DNA of 64,000 nucleotides, from contig JACEEZ010010017.1 in the NCBI GenBank assembly GCA_016584305.1, positions 350,001-414,000 on the forward strand. The letters run 5' to 3'. The DNA is from Chionoecetes opilio (lineage: Eukaryota; Arthropoda; Malacostraca; Decapoda; Majidae). The stretch's first letter is position 1; the number at the start of each line of letters is the position of its first letter. The notes under the pieces were generated by a model. That model saw only the letters and a list, made by a program, of their open reading frames with translations. It ran no database searches and was not told where the DNA came from. This document shows, piece by piece, positions 58,081-64,000 of the stretch. The position numbers were made by a program, and so were the translations under genes.

Positions 58081-58742
58081 TACCGTAGATAACAGTGAAG
58101 TCGCCACCTGCAGTGAAGTCGCCAGGCGCCAAATATTACGAATTATAGCATCACTACTGATTTTTATGTGCCACTAAAGATGATACACAGTAGTTTATGT
58201 CATGGCTGTATAATCTACCTGTTTCAGCGTTGTTTTATGCTTTGTATCTGCAAATATAACTGTTGCGCATTTTGCTTCTCACGTTTTTCTTGGCGCGACG
58301 ACAGACAGCAGCTCATCACCTTTCGGGCGACAGGACACAAGACTTGCCAGATCTTTCAAACTTGAATAGAATTTGTTTTCACGTTGGCAGAGGAATTTTT
58401 ATATATCCAAGCATCTTCCGCAGCTAATATATAGAGACTTGTTTTACTTTACCTCTAATTTCCCTGAATTCCCCAGAGTGGCGACTCAACTGTTGGGTTA
58501 AAATACTAGCTGGCGACTTTACTGTAGTAAGTATAGTGAGGTCGCCACTCGTTTATTTTTGTAATTTGTTCATTTATAGCCCTAATATGACACAGATGAA
58601 GACACAAAATGACAGACTTTCCAGATAGACCCTTCTAACTTTCCTGAAATCATGGATGTAGAAATGTAAGTATTAACGCCATCACACGTCTGTAAATAAC
58701 AAAGAAACGTAGAACTGGCGACTTGCACTGTTATCTACGGTA
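58081..58742. mobile_element. TA-flanked inverted-repeat element, copy 3 (662 bp)
   Basis: Same terminal repeats as copies 1 and 2, in the reverse orientation. Its interior is a close reverse complement of copy 1 (for example GGACACAAGACTTGCCAGAT against its complement). Confidence 0.88.
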
Positions 58743-58744
58743 AG

Positions 58745-59245
58745 ACTTTTAAGGGTATTTTAGTTTTTAGGTATATTAAGTTTTTTAAAAGCTTATTTTA
58801 GCGTTTTTTAAGGTTTAGTTTTTTTAAGGGTATTTTAGGTTTTTTAAGGTTATTTTAGGTTAATTCTAGTTTTTTAAGGGCATTTTAGGTTTTTAAAGGT
58901 TATTTTAGGTTACTTCTAGTTTTTTAAGGGCATTTTAGGTTTTTAAAGGTTATTTTAGGTTACTTCTAGTTTTTAGGGCATTTTAGTTTTTTTAAGGTTA
59001 TTTTAGGTTAATTCTAGTTTTTTTAGGGGCATTTTAGGTTTTTTTAAGGTTAATTCTAGTTTTTTTTAAGGGCATTTTAGGTTTTTTAGGTTAATTCGTT
59101 TTTTTTAGGGCATTTTAGGTTTTTTTAAGGTTAATTAGTTTTTTTAGGGCATTTTAGGTTTTTTAAGGTTAATTCTAGTTTTTTTAAGGGCATTTTAAGT
59201 TTATTTAAGGTTACTTTCGTTTTTTTTAGGGCATTTTAGTTTTTT
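58745..59245. repeat. About 40-bp T-rich minisatellite
   Basis: Around a dozen units of GGGCATTTTAGGTTTTTTAA and GGTTAATTCTAGTTTTTTTA. It starts immediately after element copy 3. Confidence 0.9.
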
Positions 59246-59483
59246 GGGTTGTTTTAAAATGACATTGTTCTAAAATCACAACAAATAAAAACTCATCAAG
59301 GATATGAAACAATATTTTCCGTAATATTTTTTTTTTGTATTAATTCTCCACTGGCTAGTTATTGAACACGTTGCCTACAGTTTGTTATACAAGTACAAAA
59401 GAGCCTATACTGGAGGCCTATACAAGGGATTGGCTTGTAGGGTGAAATTCTGCATGATTGTAAGTGGCTAATTACTATGTACA

Positions 59484-59533
<50 letters not shown>

Positions 59534-59563
59534 CTAGTTGTATTATTTTTTATCTAGTTGTAG

Positions 59564-59655
<92 letters not shown>

Positions 59656-59742
59656 CTAGTTGTATTATTTTTTATCTAGTTGTAGCCTTTGTGTGTGTGT
59701 GTGTGTGTGAATCTAGTTGTATTATTTTGTATCTAGTTGTAG

Positions 59743-59779
<37 letters not shown>

Positions 59780-60112
59780 CGGTTGAACACACACACACAC
59801 ACACACACACCCATCTATGAATATACAAATCAGTATCATTTTTGGTGCAATTTCAAGTGATCTATTTTTATATGCAAAGTTTACAATTCATAGACATCTG
59901 TGATGACGTACTTTTTTTCTCCTTTTGCAAATTTCTTTTTTCTTTTTTGCAATTTTTTTGTCTTCTTCTGTTTGCAATTTTTTTTTCTTCTTCTTCTTTT
60001 TGCAAACTTTATGACGTACAAATCTACAGACAATTTGTGCTTTGATATGTGGACAAGTGTGTGTGTGTGCATGTGTGTGCGTGTGCGTGTGCGTGTGCGT
60101 GTGCGTGTGCGT

Positions 60113-60149
<37 letters not shown>

Positions 60150-60150
60150 A
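59484..60150. repeat. Compound (GT)n array with a 45-bp spacer, and GTGTGC tract
   Basis: GAATCTAGTTGTATTATTTT plus TTATCTAGTTGTAGCC occurs three times between (GT)n tracts (59484-59778). (GTGTGC)n is at 60070-60125. Confidence 0.95.
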
Positions 60151-60370
60151 CAAATAACATATCCTGTACAAAGTTGGACCGCGCATTAAACCACCCAAAC
60201 CTATAAGATAAAAAAATAATGATTACAATGATTCCTAGCCAAGAGGAGGAGGAGGAGGAGGAGGAGGAGGTTAGCAAAGCCCCAAAAGACATATAAATTT
60301 GAGATAATGTTACTCTGATAAGATTGAGTTTTTTAGTTTTTTTAATCCCCGACAAGATGGCTGTTTTTAG

Positions 60371-60373
<3 letters not shown>

Positions 60374-60420
<47 letters not shown>

Positions 60421-60570
60421 TGTGGTGTGTATGTGTGTGTGCGTGTGTGTGTCTCGCTATCCCAAGTTTACATACATACAAATACGTACACAGCGTGATA
60501 GACCTACGTACACACACACAGGTTTACACATTACGTACACATGAGTTGACATCCATTGGTCTTATGTTTA

Positions 60571-60635
<65 letters not shown>

Positions 60636-60654
60636 CACACACGCACACACACAC
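60374..60654. repeat. (GT)n and (AC)n tracts
   Basis: GT at 60374-60452, AC at 60572-60654. Confidence 0.95.
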
Positions 60655-60799
60655 TGTCCTTCCCTTCACAATCCTCAGCTTTTTACACAACTACTGTATA
60701 TTTGTGATGTATAAAAAAACTAAAAAAAACTTGTTCTTACTGATAACTCCTAATGCCATGAATCCAATAGTCCTTTTACAGATGGATTGATTGTGATGC

Positions 60800-60881
60800 C
60801 AGTAAAGGGGGAAATATGCCAGACATCAGAGGTCATATGGCACTATGGCAAACTTAAAAAAGGGATTGATTGATTGATTTA
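60800..60881 (-). mobile_element. LINE 3' end, second copy, inverted
   Basis: Reverse complement of the 3' UTR and (AATC)n tail of the LINE at 5289-5636 (block TGCCATAGTGCCATATGACC). Very short 5'-truncated insertion. Confidence 0.75.
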
Positions 60882-60913
60882 AGGCCAATAAAAAGAGCAT
60901 ATGTGCCGGACAA

Positions 60914-60958
<45 letters not shown>

Positions 60959-61322
60959 GGGGATGTGCCAGAACCCCCCCCCCAAAAAAAATGGAGGGGT
61001 TAGAGAGCAAGAGTGAAACGGTGAGTCATAGTATAACACATAGTGAAATATGACACTACCATTACTCTCTATGGCATTATAAGGTAGGGATAATGTGCTT
61101 TGTTATCGTCATAGGTATAAAGGTGGTTATAAGTGTTGATATAATTATAATGCCAGAATTTTTTTTATTGAAATTAACACAATTGGAATTTTGTGTTCAT
61201 GGCATTATGAAACGGAAAAAAAAATGTCGTATTGATATAAAAACATTTATAGTATTGTCTGTTATCACAATAAGTAAGCGCTACACACACACACACGAAC
61301 GCACGCACACACATACACTAAC
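60882..61322. other. Unassigned AT-rich stretch
   Basis: Poly-A/G run at 60916-60961, nothing else recognised. Confidence 0.6.
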
Positions 61323-61793
61323 CAGAGGTGGCGAGATACTTTTCTTTGGTAGTGCGATAACGATACTGTGATACTTTTCCCCGCTAGTTGGATACGCGAT
61401 ACTCCGCTACTTTTTTGGATTTTCTTAAAACTACGCAATACTGCAATACTCCGCTACCGATCCTTTTTTCTTAAAGCGACGTGTTGCAGCAATACTGCGA
61501 TACCAAAAATTTAGCTTTGCGATACCTTGCTACCTAAGAAAACACTTTATTTGGCAAAAAAAGATCTATTTTACTTAAACTACAGTTTAGGCACATTAAA
61601 ACATTGTAATATATTTATTTTTAAACTGACAAACTTTATTTAAAATATAAAACACACACAGGAAGTATCGCGGGAAATTTAAGCAATACTTGAGTTGTGA
61701 TACTTATACTCCGCTACTTTGAATGCTTGGGCGATACGGCGATACTATTTTGGCGGTGCAATAGTATCGCAGTATTGCTCTCGCCCACCTCTG
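61323..61793. mobile_element. hAT-type MITE (471 bp)
   Basis: Ends CAGAGGTGGCGAGATAC and GCTCTCGCCCACCTCTG. The flanking 8-mers ACACTAAC and ACACTCAC differ at one base, fitting the 8-bp hAT target duplication. GCGATACT-type motifs are repeated inside. Confidence 0.8.
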
Positions 61794-62108
61794 ACACTCA
61801 CACACACACGCACACACACCCAGAGTACCACATACACATAGTTCTTTGTATAATTTGCACACACACACATATACACACACACACACACATCTAAGCTTGT
61901 TAAGGACTAAGACAATATATTTTTCCCTCCTCCTCCTCCTCCTCCTTACCACCACCATCACTAATTTTTGTCCGGCCTATAAGATGGGACTATGTATCAA
62001 AAGTTAATGACAATGTTATGTGTAGTGGCCTGGTGTTAATGGATACCTTGACTATCTTCCTAAAACAAGGCAAGACTACAAAGCAAAAACATAAAATACA
62101 ATAAGGGG

Positions 62109-62143
<35 letters not shown>

Positions 62144-62611
62144 CCCTTTGCCTAATCAACAGTAAGCTTTCCTAGACTAAAGATTTGCGCCATTATCAAA
62201 ATATCGACTAAATATAAAATGCTCAGCAGGAAATGAACAATAATAATGATACCTAATAATAATAATAATAATAGAGGTAAACCATAATTTTGTGATGTAT
62301 GAAAATAAAAAATTAAAAAGTTGATTATTTATGACCCGAGAGAAAGAAATGCAGACTGAGGGAGCGTCGTGGCGTCGGCAGAACACGACACAGACAGGAA
62401 CGAGTGATGTCTGTGCGTGATGTCGTGTCGCGGAACATTTGCACAGACGACAGAACGGCGCGATTTTTTTTTTTTTTTTACATCACAAAAAAAAAAAATA
62501 AATAATAATAATTTAAATCGTCGACGTAAAAAATCTGCCGTACCAGTAACTTAAGATTCTCAGTATGACCCTAAACCGCGACGTAAAATATAGCGCCTAC
62601 GTACGTATATA
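61794..62611. other. Unassigned stretch
   Basis: (AC)n at 61800-61890, GGA-type run 61926-61945, poly-A 62108-62141. No gene seen. Confidence 0.6.
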
Positions 62612-62840
62612 GGTTACAGGGAGTTTCGTCCACCAGTTGTTTCGTACCCAGATTTTGTTAGTAGTTTCGAACACTGATTTTGAGTTTTTTTCGTACATTA
62701 GTGTTGTCTCGTAACTCTAGTAAAGTTAAACTCTGAGCTGTGTACGAAACGACTATGGTTTCATGTAGACTACGAAATAGTTTTTGGTGTACGAATCTAC
62801 TGGTGTACGAAACAACTTGTGTACGAACTGACTGCACCCC
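62612..62840. mobile_element. GTACGAAAC-rich MITE, copy 2, inverted
   Basis: Starts GGTTACAGGGAGTTTCGT and ends ACGAACTGACTGCACCCC, mirroring copy 1 at 49343-49568. Confidence 0.8.
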
Positions 62841-62982
62841 CGTATATATTCCCTCTCCCTGTGCCTTCCACCCTCTATGTATGTATGTATGTACAGTCTA
62901 CAAACACACTTTGATATAAAACATTTTGTGCAAGACAACATTACTACGGGTGACAGCTATGTTGTGAGTGCGTGCGTGAGTG

Positions 62983-64000
<1,018 letters not shown>

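Overview
This window is nuclear DNA of an animal, most likely a decapod crustacean. The inference rests on intron-containing genes with GT-AG junctions, arrays of the arthropod telomere pentamer TTAGG, a very high density of AC/AG/ATT/GGA microsatellites, and many short DNA transposons, tRNA-derived SINEs and non-LTR retrotransposon tails. I see no prokaryotic gene, operon, CRISPR array or plasmid or phage feature. Most long open frames are translated simple repeats.

Four genes can be supported from sequence. (1) The 3' end of a YLPM1/ZAP3-like gene on + (exons 2293-2411 and 3579-3740, polyadenylation signal 4359-4364). (2) A five-exon secreted C-type lectin on + (13320-16942, 270 aa: signal peptide, PAN-like cysteine region, C-type lectin domain with EPN and WND motifs). 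(3) A large LMBR1-family membrane-protein gene on - (start codon 54819-54821, last recognised exon 22791-22947; nine exons placed, the second and the last not found). (4) A five-exon type II membrane protein on + (28486-33191, 435 aa) that looks like a poorly characterised glycosyltransferase-like family. Gene 4 lies wholly inside one intron of gene 3 on the opposite strand. Exon phases agree across every junction of genes 2 and 4 and across the adjacent placed exons of gene 3.

The rest is repetitive. 0-5.7 kb: AT satellite, YLPM1 end, a small inverted-repeat element and a LINE 3' end. 5.7-13.3 kb: mostly unassigned, with a fold-back Tc1-like element (8620-9638). 13.3-17 kb: lectin gene, with a 32-bp AT satellite in intron 1. 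17-22.7 kb: fold-back MITEs, pogo-like and piggyBac-like MITEs. 22.8-54.9 kb: LMBR1 gene; its introns hold the nested gene, a 60-bp tandem array, TTAGG blocks, a 5.1-kb 45-bp minisatellite, a 1.8-kb 26-bp minisatellite, SINEs, a deleted hAT element and a 796-bp palindrome. 55-64 kb: three copies of a TA-flanked inverted-repeat element set in T-rich tandem repeats, a LINE reverse-transcriptase scrap, a hAT-type MITE and long GT/GA/AC tracts.

The genes do not form a pathway. I found no clearly new multi-gene system. The best leads are the nested glycosyltransferase-like gene, the families of fold-back elements, splice donors that run straight into GT-rich tandem repeats, and a broken LMBR1 exon beside a poorly resolved minisatellite that probably marks assembly error.
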